Notes: generated from the letters alone by a model not told the origin. 64,000 nucleotides of DNA from Helichrysum umbraculigerum (GCA_949592205.1 CATIUR010000005.1:25437679-25501678), one strand, 5' to 3'. Shown: positions 47,121 through 59,450, counted from the stretch's first letter. Numbers and translations: made by a program.

Positions 47121-47260
47121 CAACTTACTGATGCTCTTTGGCAATTGAGAAACAAAGGGCCATATGGTCTACCAAAGAAAAAGGTTTAGTTGAAGCCATT
47201 GAAAGCAAGTCCAAGTTGTATAATGATGAGATGGTTTTGTTAACGGCTGCAATGTCAAAG
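47121..47260 (+). pseudogene. Captured exon resembling a kinesin-like coiled coil
   Basis: The exon is bounded by ATGCAG and AG/GTAATG. From 47141 it reads AIEKQRAIWSTKEKGLVEAI, then ESKSKLYNDEMVLLTAAMSK, resembling tail coiled coils of plant phragmoplast kinesins (KIN-12 type). A TGA lies just upstream in the same frame. A second piece near 47598-47660 (GKSKVEELVMKLSTLEVMRQ) may be the following exon. Assignment by resemblance only. Confidence 0.45.
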
Positions 47261-47699
47261 GTAATGTTCACTTCTTCTTCTTCTCTTAGAATCACAAATT
47301 CACAATATATGATAGTGTTCGTTGGAGGTGGAAAGATGGGTGGGTGCCTGTTTAACAATAGTATGGCATTCAAAACTAACTTTGTGATCTTAACATAATT
47401 TCCGCAATCAGGTTCTTGAAATTACATAAGAACGAGATGAAATGATGCTAGGGCTGAAGATCTGCAGTATGATAAGGTCGAGCAAAGATTGATCATCAAA
47501 AAATGTAATGAGAAGGTAAAAGACCAGAGCTTTATTGTCAATATTTTGATTTAATTAGACGATAACTTAATATGTTGGGATATATATTGACCGGCTCTTC
47601 AATGGCAAATCTAAAGTTGAGGAGTTGGTGATGAAGCTATCCACTCTAGAAGTCATGAGACAAAGTAAGTTTTTTGTTCCTGAAATATAATTGTACTAA

Positions 47700-49030
47700 A
47701 TAAACAGCTGATCAAATAGTGTCAGATAACTACCCATATTATTTGATATGTAACACGAAGTTCCTTTCAATTTTTCGATAAATGGTGTATTTCATTGATG
47801 TAATTATTAAGCGTTGTACTTGGTACAACTTGTCTAATACTTTTGCTAGAAATAGTTCCTGATAACGTGTTCTGGTTTTCATTTGCTTAAACTCTTGCCC
47901 GCTTAAGCAATGGATGGTGTGTATAATGAACTGCATACTTTCAGCTTATTTTAAAGTCTCGGGTACTTGATAAATAACAAATTGTATAACCGAAAGCTTA
48001 TTGCCACTTAAATATCTCTATTGTATAGTTTTTGTAGGAGTGTGGTGATCAATTTGTATTCATACTCTATCACAATGAATATGTTTTCCAACACTTTACA
48101 GCAACAACCGATGCATTGGTATGTTATTTTGTTTTAATTATGCTTTACGTAGCAATTTTACCCTTTTGCATATGAAGTTATTTCCGTTTTAAGATTTTTA
48201 TTTCAAGAGTGTACCTTATTAAAATACTAAGAACCAACTTCTTTGTGTAGGCTCCATACAGAACAAAAGTTAAGAACACACTTTAATAGAAAGTTCCTAT
48301 TTTACTACATGAAATTGCAGAGAGTTACGCATCAAATTTCAAAATTCAGTAGGTACAACCGATAACTCTCAACCCATTTAATATCTTCCGTTTTTGAGTT
48401 AACCCTTTAGAATACCTATTTGACCATTATGATGATCATATTAGTTAGTTCCTACAAATTTTTTAATAAGTAGTCTATTTTTTGTTTCCCGTTAAGTAAA
48501 TATTTGGGTCTGACCCTGCACTCTGTGATCTTTCTTGATTTTTAGTTTCTTTGTAAAGATACTATACTATAAGATACTAGAATGATGTTAAGATAGACCT
48601 TTCCATGCTCAAGGCAACTCAAGAAGTACTAAATTTGTGGTTGACACGTTCTAGAGGTGGCTAAGGGAGTCCAAAGTCCCAACAGGTTTACATTGACCCA
48701 CTCACATTCTTATTTCATCTTGATTTGATTCTACTTAAATATGGTCCACAAATTTTGAATTTCTAGAAAATGATTAGGTAATTTACGATTCAATTTGGAT
48801 TCCAACACAACATTTCTTTCTTAATGGTGTAACTGGTAGACGGTTTTAGAAATAATGATGACCAATTGATGGTAAATCCGGAAAGGTAATTCATAATTTT
48901 AATACGAATTGACAGTTTAAATATTGATCTTTTACATGGTCCAACTAAAAAGGGGGATTAGAAGACTACATTTAAGGATTTTTTTTGGATGATGATGATG
49001 AAGAAAAAGATGAAAGATTCAAAATTCCCA
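47700..49030. other. Intron-like AT-rich DNA within H3
   Basis: No supported exon or element boundary. Short ORFs lack features. Confidence 0.4.
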
Positions 49031-49039
49031 AACGAACTG

Positions 49040-50107
49040 GTGCTTCTATATGATGACTGATGAGACACACTCCAAGCCTTTGCGAACTTAGGTGATAAGC
49101 CTACTTTGATTCACTGATGAAAGCTGATACCTTCTACCTCTTGAGCAACTACATATGTGAAGGTGCCTAGACTTTCATGATATTTGTCTTGCACAAAGCT
49201 GCTATAAGACTTGGAAGTATGGCAAAGTTTCAGCAGATTCCAAGTGATAATTTCCCTGCCTATTACTTCAATTTCGTTGACTATGATAGGCCAAATATTA
49301 GGCTTGATGACAGCAAGATTCTCACATGTATGTCACATGTATAACTTTATCTGTGATTTTACGTTTATAATTTCTGTAACACCTCTTTATTTGGTTCAAG
49401 ATTAAATCAGAAAGATAGAGTATGTTTCTGATGTCCGTGCATTATCAGAGGGACTGCCATCATGAACATCGGACTTCAAAATTTAAGGTCCATATCTCAT
49501 CAAGCAAATAACTAATCACTGTAATTTGTAAACCCTATGTGTCTAACAGCTCTCCTTCATACCTCTCAGTGGCATCATGATCGAGGCAACTTTCTGGGAT
49601 GAGGCCGCTCGGTCTTTTAACAAGCAAACTGTTACAGCCTTACCTTCGCATGTTATGGCTGTTGTGACTTCAAAAAAGTCACTGAATATCTAGGTTCGTG
49701 CCAATATTATATTGTTACTTCCATTCCAATTTATCGTGTCTCATTATTTCTTAAGTATGGTACGCATAGATTGATTCTTAAATTTCTGATTGCTGCATCG
49801 TTATTTGAAGTTTGATTGCAGCTCAATGCAACTTCTGCACCATACATATACATTAATCCTGAACTTAATGTAGCTTAAACTATGGCCGCAGAGTAAACCT
49901 ATCCTTTCACACCATCATTTTTATCCATACCTAGACGGGCTAAAATGCTTATGATCAATGAAATTGATTTTCTAGGTTGGTAACCAGGGATGCTGCGAAT
50001 CCAGTCCGGAATATAAACTACGAAAAGTCTAAGGTTGTTGAGGTTGAAATGCGTAGAAACACTTTTATACTTGCTGAATTGCTGACTCAAAATCCCGTCC
50101 GTTATGT
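49040..50107 (+). pseudogene. RPA70-like single-stranded DNA-binding protein, four broken exons
   Basis: Exon 1 (about 49101-49328) reads SLMKADTFYLLSNYICEGA, a TAG, then FQQIPSDNFPAYYFNFVDYD. Exon 2 (49550-49691) reads GIMIEATFWDEAARSFNKQT, then ALPSHVMAVVTSKKSLNI and a stop. Exon 3 (49822-49890) reads LNATSAPYIYINPELNVA and a stop. Exon 4 (about 49975-50107) reads VEVEMRRNTFILAELLTQNP. These are OB-fold segments of the RPA1-like proteins common in plants. Plant Helitrons often carry RPA-like genes, so this may be the element's own lost auxiliary gene and not a capture. Stops in three exons make it non-functional. Confidence 0.75.
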
Positions 50108-50169
50108 GGTGTATACTTTTTATCCTCTTAGATTGTGTCTTTATATAGTGTTCTTTGCTAAATAATATC

Positions 50170-51770
50170 TAAAGCATTAAAACTTATTTTTTATATTGTA
50201 TGCTTATAGCTTAGATTTATTGTTGTTGGTGTTTTCTTGAATAACTCATTACCCATAATTTCTTTCTGTAATATACCTTATTAATAACCATCTTAAAACA
50301 TTGTCTTGCTCGACCCGCCCATTTTGCTCCCTCTGTTACTGTATTCTATGCTATAACTTTCTTTGGTTAGTGAGTTATCAAATACTATAATAGGTCTCCA
50401 AATTGATTGTTAGAAGATGCTATGACATCATGTGTTGGTTCGTCTAATGCGGGTTTTAATAACAAGTTTGCAATAGCTTAAACAAAAGTTTAGTCAGCAA
50501 AGAATAAGGAAGATATTCTTTGCTCATTACCATAGACAAAAGCTAGCTAACAAATTTTTTTTGAGACTTTAAATGTTTTTCAGATTGTAGAATATATATT
50601 TTCATGTTTATCATCTGCTCCTTTTGGATTTTCATGATTAAGGTTTTATATGTTAGTTACATTGCGGTTATAATTGTTGCTTCCGGATAGAAATTACTAT
50701 ATACTAAAGGGTTTTTAGACCCAACTATAGTGCTAATGACATAAAATTAGATTTTTTAGGAACTGTTGTAATATTATCAAACTGAATTGTGTAAACCCAA
50801 TGTCCTTCCATTTTATGGTGTCATTAATAGTTTGGGACTATGTATTAGGAGAACCACTAACAGTAAAACTTGACTAATTCACCCGTTGTAAGTACACCAT
50901 TGCGTGGATCTTCATCGTTACATTATGTTGCCGTATACTTAAGTGTATTAGTTTTTCTAAAGAAGTTAGCTATCACCTCATGATTATAGTGGTGGGTGAG
51001 AACAAATTTGTTTTATTCATTGGTTTAATTTTGTTAATCTATTTTAGGTACCTGTCAATGTCAACTCTTTGATAGGATATCATATAGAAAAAAGAAATGT
51101 TTATATTTGATTTCTGATTTCTCTAATTACAGGTGAAGAGGGTAGCAGAGTTGCATAATTATGATTGCCAAGGAAATTTATTTGCTGAAGATTTTTAGCT
51201 AAATCCACATATGATAGCAAATTCGTGATCTGATCTCTAAATGTGAGTTAGTGGGAAGGACGATATACTATAAAACACGTATGTTGTTCTTTGGTTTATG
51301 GGAGGGGATATAGTTTCGAAACTCACCAAGCATGTTTTTTTTTTTTTAAATGAAATTAGTTTGTCGTTTTGTTATGAACGAATTATAAGAATGCCGAATA
51401 GTTTTTGTTATTTTAATGAACTTATTTTTCTTTAGCATTGACTCTAAATGCAATATTAAAATAATCCTTTGTAATTTTATCAGAACTTATCATCTAAATC
51501 TAAATATTAATAAAAGAAAACTTTGTTAGCTTCAATTTTGTTTCAAAATCAACTCTATTGACCAATAAGAATGGAGTATTTCACATTCAATTAACCAATC
51601 AAATGCAAGAATTTACCTAATAAATCTCTCTAGAAAAACCTCCATATTTTTTATAAAAAATAAGATAATAATACTAATTATAATTTAACTTTCGTTACTA
51701 AAATAATAAGATTCCTACGTGAGTATATATAGCAAATAATAATTAAAACTAGAAAATCCATATCTCTTTA
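50170..51770. other. No gene recognised
   Basis: AT-rich. One exon-like segment after TTACAG at 51134 (VKRVAELHNYDCQGNLFAED, stop) may be the last RPA-region exon. Nothing else is supported. Confidence 0.4.
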
Positions 51771-51772
51771 AT

Positions 51773-51773
51773 G

Positions 51774-51852
<79 letters not shown>
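51773..51852. repeat. (TAA)n microsatellite, about 26 units
   Basis: An uninterrupted ATA/TAA trinucleotide run of about 80 bases. Confidence 0.97.
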
Positions 51853-51853
<1 letters not shown>

Positions 51854-53619
51854 CAATACATAGATGGACGCAAATAATTTTTCCATATGTATTTTAATAT
51901 AATTGTGATATTGTGATATGATAAGGATTCAAACTAATGTCCTAACAAAATATTTAAACAATTTTTTTCCCCGTAAACTTTTAAAATCATTGTATATTTA
52001 AGAAATTATTTTGTTCTTAATATTCGAAGGTTATCGTAATATCACTTATTACCGTAGGAACGAGGTTTTTTCACTTTTAAATTCAACATATGTACACGTT
52101 TTGCAAAAAAACTTATGCCAAAATAATTAAAATTTTATCCTATTTGATATTAGATTAACTAAAAAAATAAAAAAATATATATGATACACAATTTAAAGTT
52201 GTAACATCTCATTTTCGAGCCTAAAAGTTTTAGGTATTTTGAATTGGTATTCGAAAATAAATGGTTAAAAGAGTCACCGAATTCATTGTGATTAACAAAA
52301 TATTGTTTGTTTTAAATTATCGAAGATGACGGTAAAATAAAAGTATTTTGGATTACGGGTATTTTCGGGTTCCAGACAATAGGGTAAATAGTAGTATAAA
52401 AATTTGATGACTCAGGATGGGTTAGATGGATATGTCGACACATGTTAACCACCATACCAATTTCTTTTGACTCATGCTTATACCAAGTATTCAATCTAAT
52501 TCTTTCATCTAACACCTAAATAAAAAAATTAGTAGAAAACCAAAAAGGGAGTCAAAAGTGAGGACACATGTTGCTTTCATCTGCATGTTTTAAACCCCTT
52601 TTCTTTATTTCACTTTCACACCACACATTAGAAAACCATGAAGGAAAGAAATGGTTCTGTGACTTTCAATCATCATATCATCGACATCATCATCATATCA
52701 AATACATCATCATCTTGATTTCTTATTTAATTTATTTGATGGTAAGTGTTCTTGATTTTATTTTATTATAAACTTGAACTAAGAATGGTAATTGATAAAG
52801 ATTATGAATTGCATATGAAATTAGTTAGAATAACTAATTATATTGTTTATATGTTAATGTTTCATGATTATTGAAAGTGAGTTCATAGAAATTTATGTGT
52901 TCTTCAAGTTCTAAATAAAAACCTAAGAATTTGGGTATATTGGTTTGATTGTTAGGTGAAAGTTGTTAATTGTTAATTGATTATAATTGTTTGTTGTTAC
53001 TACATGATTATACTTGTTATAATATGATAAAAGTTGAGCAAGTTCGTGCATTACAATTGTTGGTTGAAAAATTGGGTTTTTGGTTCGGATATGCAAAGTA
53101 GAAACAGGAGCCGCAGGTGGGGGTGGATCCACGGCGGGGATCCCCATCCCCGGCGGGTAAACAGCAGAACCAGCAGCACCCAGAATCTGTTTATGTTATA
53201 TATTGCATAATTGATTTGATACATGACTTTTATATGATTATAACTATAATACTTGATAAATTTAATTATTTAGTTGTTGTATTATGGTTTATTAAAGTTA
53301 ATATGATAAATTTAAATGGATTATAATGTTAGTTTTTAAGATAAACATGATTGTGATTTATATGCTGGAAATGTAATATATAATTATAATCTGATCTTAT
53401 GGTTTTAGGTATGTATGATTAATAAACATAAAGTATAATTGTAAAAAAAATGGTTATACTTTGAAATATAATATGATTATGATTAATGGGTTATACTTAG
53501 AGATATAATATCATTATGTGGAGTAATATTGGTACGCTAATTGTATTGAGTATAACTTTGAAATTTATTGGAATAAGTTACTAACTTGTTATTATTCCTA
53601 TTCTCAGATAAGTTGAAGA

Positions 53620-53663
53620 CTCGGTAATATTAGACCACCGAGTGGACACCAAAGGTTTTGGTG
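53620..53663 (+). ncRNA. Two-hairpin RNA element, solo LTR copy
   Basis: Hairpin 1: CTCGGT (53620-53625) with ACCGAG (53637-53642). Four bases later, hairpin 2: CACCAAA (53647-53653) with TTTGGTG (53657-53663), loop GGT. Compared with 16277-16318, hairpin 1 has an A-U to G-C swap and hairpin 2 has a wholly different stem sequence at the same spacing. Confidence 0.6.
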
Positions 53664-53784
53664 AGTGGATCTCTGGCTCTCAGGGTAACTTGGTTGTAAC
53701 AGATTTGGTTACAACGGGTTATCATGGTTTGATCCAATTTAGACTGTTTGTCTGTTATATGGCATTATTAATTGTGCATTTGTG

Positions 53785-54432
53785 GTATATGGTCTGATGA
53801 CGTATATTGACTTAGATATCATGATTAGATACATATTAGACTATGAGTCTATTTGATTTCAGTTCAAGTTGTGTTTTGTCATATATGGTCAGGGGACGTA
53901 TATTGACTCGATTAACATAGAGTATATTATTATGTATTTGTCATATATGGTCAGGGGACGTATATTGACTCGATTAATATAGTTTATATTATTATTATTA
54001 TTATTATTTATACAATTGTCATATATGGTCAAGGGACGTATATGGACTCGATTATTGTAGTATGGAATTATTATTTATACAATTGTCATATATGGTCAAG
54101 GGACGTATGTTGACTAAGTTATTATAGTTTGCATTATTACATGTGCATTAGTCGTATATGGTCAGCGGACGTATATGGACTTAGATTGTACATTTGCTAT
54201 ATATGGTCAGTAGACGTATATTGATTTGAATTACATTGTTGCATTAATATTTATGTGCATGGGTCATAATTGGTCAGTAGACGTTTATGACTTTATTTGT
54301 GTATTTGTCGTATATGGCCAGCAGGCGTATATGGACTTTTATTTGGTGCATGGGTCATAATTGGTCAGTAGACGTTTATAACTTTATTGTGCAGTTAACA
54401 TATATGGTCTTTGACGTATATGTGTACGGGAG
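53785..54432. repeat. Irregular array of about 11 ATATGGTC...GACGTATAT units in the solo LTR
   Basis: A core like CATATATGGTCAGGGGACGTATATTGACT recurs near 53785, 53880, 53942, 54019, 54087, 54153, 54191, 54264, 54308, 54354 and 54400, with spacers of 10-70 bases. Each core is an imperfect dyad (ATATGGTC against GACGTATAT). The 14948 LTR lacks it. Confidence 0.88.
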
Positions 54433-55739
54433 GTCAATGGAATATTGGGCTTATGGATTATTGTTAGGCCAGGTTAGAATCTGGATACATGTATTGTATG
54501 GAGATTCTTTGTTGGTGGGGCAATAATGTAAGCTATCGGTAAACGTCTGTAGGGGCCTGCAGTTGGTTACAAGTGTTCTTGGGGGCCACCGCGGCAATGG
54601 TTTCTAAGGACCACCGATCCTCTTGTATCTTATGTGGTATCCTATTTGTATTGTAATTGATTACGTGTGCATCATGATATATTTGTTGTAGGCAAATGTG
54701 TTAGAGCTAGGTTATGCTGTTAGTTAGTGATCTTCTCACTTAGCTTTACGCTAACCCCACGTTGCTAAACATTTTACAGGTTATGTATTGGTTTGGATCG
54801 GGCAACGGGATCTGGATGGAATGTTTGACAGCTAGTGCGGTTACTCTGATTATTTTGTGAAAAGTCAGAAGAAATGATTTTGAAGTTAAATATAACAACC
54901 GGTTTCATTTAAACGGTTTTATTTATATTGATAACATTGGAAAGATATGGTTTTAATGGTACATATAATATCCAATTGTATTTTCATGCATAGGTTTTGA
55001 AATATTACATATTTTAGGGAATGTTCAATTGGGACGAACGCTTTCGACATTTGGAAAATATATGATTATATATTGAAAATGACACGTGGTATTTTGTAAG
55101 AAAAGTAGGGTCTTACAAAAGTTGTGTATCACAACCTTTTATGTGTGATCCTATGATACACAAAAAAAAATTATGATGTGTATCATTTTTTTTTTTAGAT
55201 TTCATAGTTAAGAGCACACAATTTTAAGAACTTTGAAATATTTTTTTATCAAAAACATTATTTAATCTTAAAGTTAAAAGTAAAAAAATATGCGTTTCTA
55301 TGTACCGTTACCACCATAATAAGTATTTTTACTTCCTCATCCAGGTGTTAACGAGTTACTATAAATTACTCATATAAAATTATTTATTTGTGCATATATA
55401 TTCTTTCATAAGTAATCATGTCCCTTATGTTTTTATTCAACGAAAATCATATATTAACTAAACCACATTTTGCTACCACACAATTTTATGATAGATGAAT
55501 TTCTAATAAATTAAGTAAATAGTAACTTACTTTTTGAACCAAAGCCAAATACAAATACATATTGGTGAGGCTACAAGTTGTTCAAATTCTAATCCCACTC
55601 ATTCTCTTAAATATGTAAATCAAACATACCATTATATTAAAAAAAAAACAAAAGACAATAAAAAAGATTAATTCAATCATTCATTAGCAGAATTAAGAAT
55701 AGGACATATATAGACTCAAGCAGAAGAAAAAAAAATAAT

Positions 55740-56125
55740 ATTCAAACAAATGATATATAGTTTTATTCGACGTCTATGTATACGTACTGGTTTAACATTT
55801 AAATAAACGGAGATAGTTTTATTCAACATATATGTGTATCCACGGGCTTTGTTTAACATTGAAAGACATTTTACAGGTTTAACATTTACGTAAAAGAAAG
55901 ATATTGTATTCGTGTGTATATACATATTTAACTTTCAAATAAAGAAAAAGAAAAGGTAAATAAACGAAGATAGTATAATTTGATATCCGTGTGTATTTAT
56001 GGGTCAAAAGATTGTTTGATTCAACATTCGTATAATATATATTTCAACATTCAAATTCCATGTGTATTCATGCGTTAACATTTACATAAATAAAAGATTG
56101 TTTGATTTGACATTCGTTTAGGTGA
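55740..56125. repeat. Degenerate tandem repeat, about 60-70 bp unit
   Basis: Four to five diverged units combine GATAGTTTTATTCAACAT, a GTGTATNNACGGG-like piece and TTTAACATTTACATAAA. The array is too diverged to define one consensus by eye. Confidence 0.6.
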
Positions 56126-56560
56126 AGGATAAGAGGAAAAAGCCTCGAATGAAGAAAAGGATGAGCAAACCGAATTCAATGTGTTTTAGGAACAGATTTG
56201 TAGGTCTAAACTACAGTGTCGCTAAAATGCAATAAAGATTATAGGTGCAAAAATGCAGTATTTGTTAAAATATACTATTCCGTTGGTAAACTGTAGTGAA
56301 CTTGAGCGACAATTTTATCTCAAAATGATGTAAATTTAGGCCTCCCCTCATTTTCCTCATTTAAGACATTCCCATCAGAACCTTACCTTACATACATATA
56401 CATTTAAAAATTCAAATAACAGAAAGGTAGCTAAAATTTCTTTTCCTGTAATTCTTTTGCGAGTTTATTGTATTGGAGCAACATCTTTACACAAGATACA
56501 AACGTCATTACTTAATATAAAATTTCATCTTATCGACATATTTGACACATTTTGCATTAA
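56126..56560. other. No gene recognised
   Basis: AT-rich sequence leading to the Helitron-like terminus at 56593. Confidence 0.45.
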
Positions 56561-56887
56561 AAGCCCGTGTTTATACACGGGTCTAAAATCTAGTGCTTTT
56601 AATAAATGACTACTTATCTAGACTTGGGCACTAAATAGCCTTTGGTTTGCTTGCCCAAAAGCCTAACACATCATATATCGTGTTGTAGTTTGACTTTAAC
56701 TATATATTTGCAGTGTATACATGTTTAAAATACAATGAAATTTTCTTAACAATGACATTTTCATAATCAAATATTCACGTTATTATTTCTTATCACATTA
56801 GTATAAAAAATATGTATCACCCCGCGAAGTCATATGTTATAAGCTTTACGTATTATATTAAAAATTTTGTATAAAAATCATGTGGTA

Positions 56888-56915
56888 GCCCGCAAATTTG
56901 CGGGTTATAATCTAA
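56888..56915 (+). mobile_element. Second Helitron-like 3' terminus (CTAA)
   Basis: Perfect stem CCCGCAAATTTGCGGG (56889-56904), then seven bases and CTAA (56912-56915), followed by T. It is independent of the CTAG end at 56593 and may close a second element or be an alternative end of H3. Confidence 0.55.
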
Positions 56916-57377
56916 TTCTCTTTGAAAAAGAACGGAGAATTGTGTGCCTACAAAATTATCATTCTCACCATTCCTTTAAATTTTGAGGAGAATAAAAAAG
57001 GTGGAAAGGAAATGCTTTTTTAATTCTCTATTTCCATTCCCACTTTCAAACAAACAAGAGAAGTGGAATAATTCCATTTCTCCCCTTTCCATTCACATGT
57101 ACCAAACATGGCCTTACCTATCTGAAATAGAAACCATGTTATTGCAAATTTGCAATGTAATATCCTTTAATTCGCGGTTAGAGCTTAGGTAAGGGTACTT
57201 ACTTAACATGATTACAATATATAGTGAATCTCTTACAAATATGATGGCTAGTTGGTTTAAGTAGTAAAGATTTTTCTTTGAATACTTAAGTTAACTATTG
57301 TATCAAGTTTGACGACAACAAAAGAATTGAATAAAAGAAACTTTTAAGTAATGATACATCAAAAATAAGTTTCATCG

Positions 57378-57420
57378 TCTATACTAATATATAAAAATAT
57401 TTGAGACAGTCTTAAAATAG
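57378..57420 (+). mobile_element. Helitron-like 5' terminus
   Basis: TCTATACTAATATATAAAA at 57378 is the typical plant Helitron 5' start, but the preceding base is G and not the usual A. No matching 3' end was found to the right. The LINE fragment begins about 40 bases later, so the element may have carried it. Confidence 0.4.
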
Positions 57421-58318
57421 AAACGGGTGTTCTCATCACCTTCAATAGCCCAATTGATCCGACTTTTTTGCTTCATCGTGTCCCTCTCAATCTGATCAAG
57501 CATCTGTAATCCTATAAGATTGGCCTCTCTTATGTCAGCATCTAGTCGAGTCAGATTTCCAATTTCTGCTTTTCAATCCCAATCCTCCAGGTCTTCTCTA
57601 AGCTTGTCTTTTAACCGCTTCTGTATCTCTGCTTTTGTACGAGCCCAAGACTTCATGTGTTCTTTTATTTTTTTTATCTTGTTTTTTAGCTTCACGTCAT
57701 CCGTACCTCTACATATACTTGAATTCCAAGAAGATTGGACAAGACTGTCAAAGTCTTCTAACCCCATCCAATGGTCAAAAACCTTGATAGGTTTTGGCCC
57801 GAAAGCTAAAGGTCCAACAGACGGAAGAATTGGACAGCGATCTGAAATCAGACGCCCCAAAGTAATAACAGAAGCATCTCCAAAGTATTCCAAAAAATTA
57901 TGAGTTGCGAGGAATCTATCTAGTTTGCTCATTTGAGATCCCGCTTTATTAAATCTAGTAAAACAACGACCCCCCATTCTAAATTCGTGAAGACAAATGA
58001 ATTCGTTAAAGGATTCTGCCTCCCTATCCACAAAATTCATGCCCATTCTCTCTTCTCTGTATCTCACGGCATTAAAATCACCAAAAAGGATCCATATTTT
58101 TTGCGTGTTTGATATTAAACTGCTTAATCGTGACCAAAGAGCTTCTTTTTGCCACCCAATCTGAGGCCCATAAATGTTAATGACTCCCACTTCCTTTCCA
58201 TCTACCTAACACTGCAGTAAAATTTGGGTCCACCCCATGAGAGTGCTTCATGAATACCCTTGGGTCCCAAACAAGAAGGCCACAGGCACCTTCAGACCCT
58301 CCAAACACATAATCGACA
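57417..58318 (-). pseudogene. LINE ORF2 endonuclease fragment, truncated at both ends
   Basis: The minus strand reads NIYGPQIGWQ, ILFGDFNAVRYREERMG, SKLDRFLATHNFLEYFGDAS, SDRCPILPSV (SDH changed to SDR), FDHWMGLEDFD and finally NWAIEGDENTRF at the left edge. It is the EEP endonuclease and linker of an L1-type LINE, related to but distinct from the one at 6.7-35.3 kb. The catalytic His of SDH is replaced by Arg. A frameshift lies near 58195. The right edge is cut by an LTR start at 58319. No RT domain remains. Confidence 0.85.
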
Positions 58319-59107
58319 TGTAACACCCGTTTTTAGGGCTTAGTAGTATAATAATAAATTCTGGATTTTAATTATCATTTAAAGTGATAGGAAATAACTT
58401 CAATCAGTTTAATTGAAAATAATTGGGAAAGTGATCAAATGATTATTTATGACAGATGAAATATTAATTGTTTTAAATTAATGTAGTCGAAAGAATAATA
58501 AAAGTTATTGGTCTCGCAAATGGTTTTAGGTTCCAGATAATAGGTTCAGAAGGGGATAAAAATTTAAATAATACTAAGTCGGTTTAGAGGATGGGCCGAC
58601 TTACTTTTTCTCAAATTTCCTATCTACCCTTATGTAAATTAAACCCACCGAATGAAAACAAAACAGGAAGTGTTCATGTGGCTTTCACTAAGTAAACCCA
58701 GAAACCATTAAATTCCTTCTGATTCAAGACTTTGATTCTATCATTATTATCGTGTTTCTTACTTTGAAAAGGTAAGTGTTCTTCTTAATTATATCCATAT
58801 CTATAATTTAATTTGATTATGGTAGTTGTTATGGGTTATGTATTGTTTTGAATTACAAACTTGAAATAGATGTTACATGATGTTATTTGTTATTAGTCTA
58901 AGTTAATTAAGGCAGTAAATCGGTTATAAACCGAATTATTTGAGTGATTCCTTAACTTTTAAGTGATTAAATTGGTTAGGGTTCTTGAGATGAATATAGG
59001 ATGATTATGAAATTATAGTGTAAAGTGAAGTTTAAAAGGTTGTTTATGTTGATATAGGATATTGGTAGAAGCTAATTGAGGTAATAAATCGATTTGGTGA
59101 AGCTGGA
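58319..59107 (+). mobile_element. LTR fragment, same family as 14948 and 52200
   Basis: Begins TGTAACACCC at 58319, inserted in LINE sequence. It shares ATTGTTTTAAATT, CTCGCAAATG, TTAGGTTCCAGATAATAGG and GGTAAGTGTTCTTCTT (58771) with the family. It is cut at 59107 by the CACTA-like end, before the expected acceptor site and hairpins. Confidence 0.75.
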
Positions 59108-59450
59108 CACTACAACAAAAAACTCAATTGTACACGCTATTTGTTGCATATCTAAACGTTTAAAAGCGTGTGAAAAAAGAAGTACACGCTTGGCTAGTGT
59201 GTGAGGAAAGTGGGCGTAACAAATTTTACATAAATCTTCACGGGTACAAGTGTGATGATACTTGAATAATTCTCACACATTTAAGTGTGAGGATATTTAT
59301 TCACGCTTTTAAGTGCGAGGAATTTGACCAAATTATTCACACCTTCAAATGTTGAAATTCTACTTCACACGTGTAAGTGTTGGGATTTCTTTTAATTATT
59401 CACACTAATAAGTGTGAGTAACTTGGTATATAGGAGTGTGTATTTTTATA
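59108..59450 (+). mobile_element. CACTA (En/Spm)-like terminus with subterminal repeats
   Basis: Starts CACTACAACAAAAAA, a typical CACTA end. About five dyad motifs such as CACACATTTAAGTGTGAGG follow (about 59158-59412), as expected for transposase binding in subterminal regions. No opposite TIR was found, so it is truncated or its far end has decayed. The 3-bp target would be GGA (59105-59107). Confidence 0.6.

Larger units (their letters stand above)
52195..55122 (+). mobile_element. Solo LTR (2918 bp) with 5-bp TSD
   Basis: The LTR at 52200-55117 starts TGTAACATCT and ends GGGTCTTACA. AAAGT flanks it at 52195-52199 and 55118-55122. No PBS, polypurine tract or interior is present, so it is the product of LTR-LTR recombination. 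It belongs to the same family as the LTR at 14948: shared start, TTCCAGACAATA, GTAAGTGTTCTT donor-like site (52742), CAG at 53605-53607, the two hairpins, GGCCTGCAGTTGG and GGGCCACCGCGG. It also carries a unique 53785-54432 array and a GC-rich block with GGGGATCCCC (about 53117-53160). Confidence 0.93.
44866..56593 (+). mobile_element. Helitron-like element H3 (plus strand), related to H2; boundaries approximate
   Basis: The region 44870-45050 matches the 5' end of H2. The exact TC start is blurred by an (AT)n run (44872-44896). The proposed 3' end is a perfect CCCGTGT/ACACGGG hairpin (56563-56582), seven bases and CTAG at 56590-56593, then T. CTAA at 56915 is an alternative end. It contains many exon-like pieces on the plus strand separated by intron-like DNA, and was later hit by the solo LTR at 52200. 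No Rep/helicase ORF is seen. Confidence 0.45.

Noticed and set aside
51773..51852. CRISPR-like or satellite array
   Set aside because: It is a simple trinucleotide microsatellite.
53785..54432. CRISPR array
   Set aside because: Units are degenerate with variable spacers, inside a eukaryotic LTR, with no cas genes.
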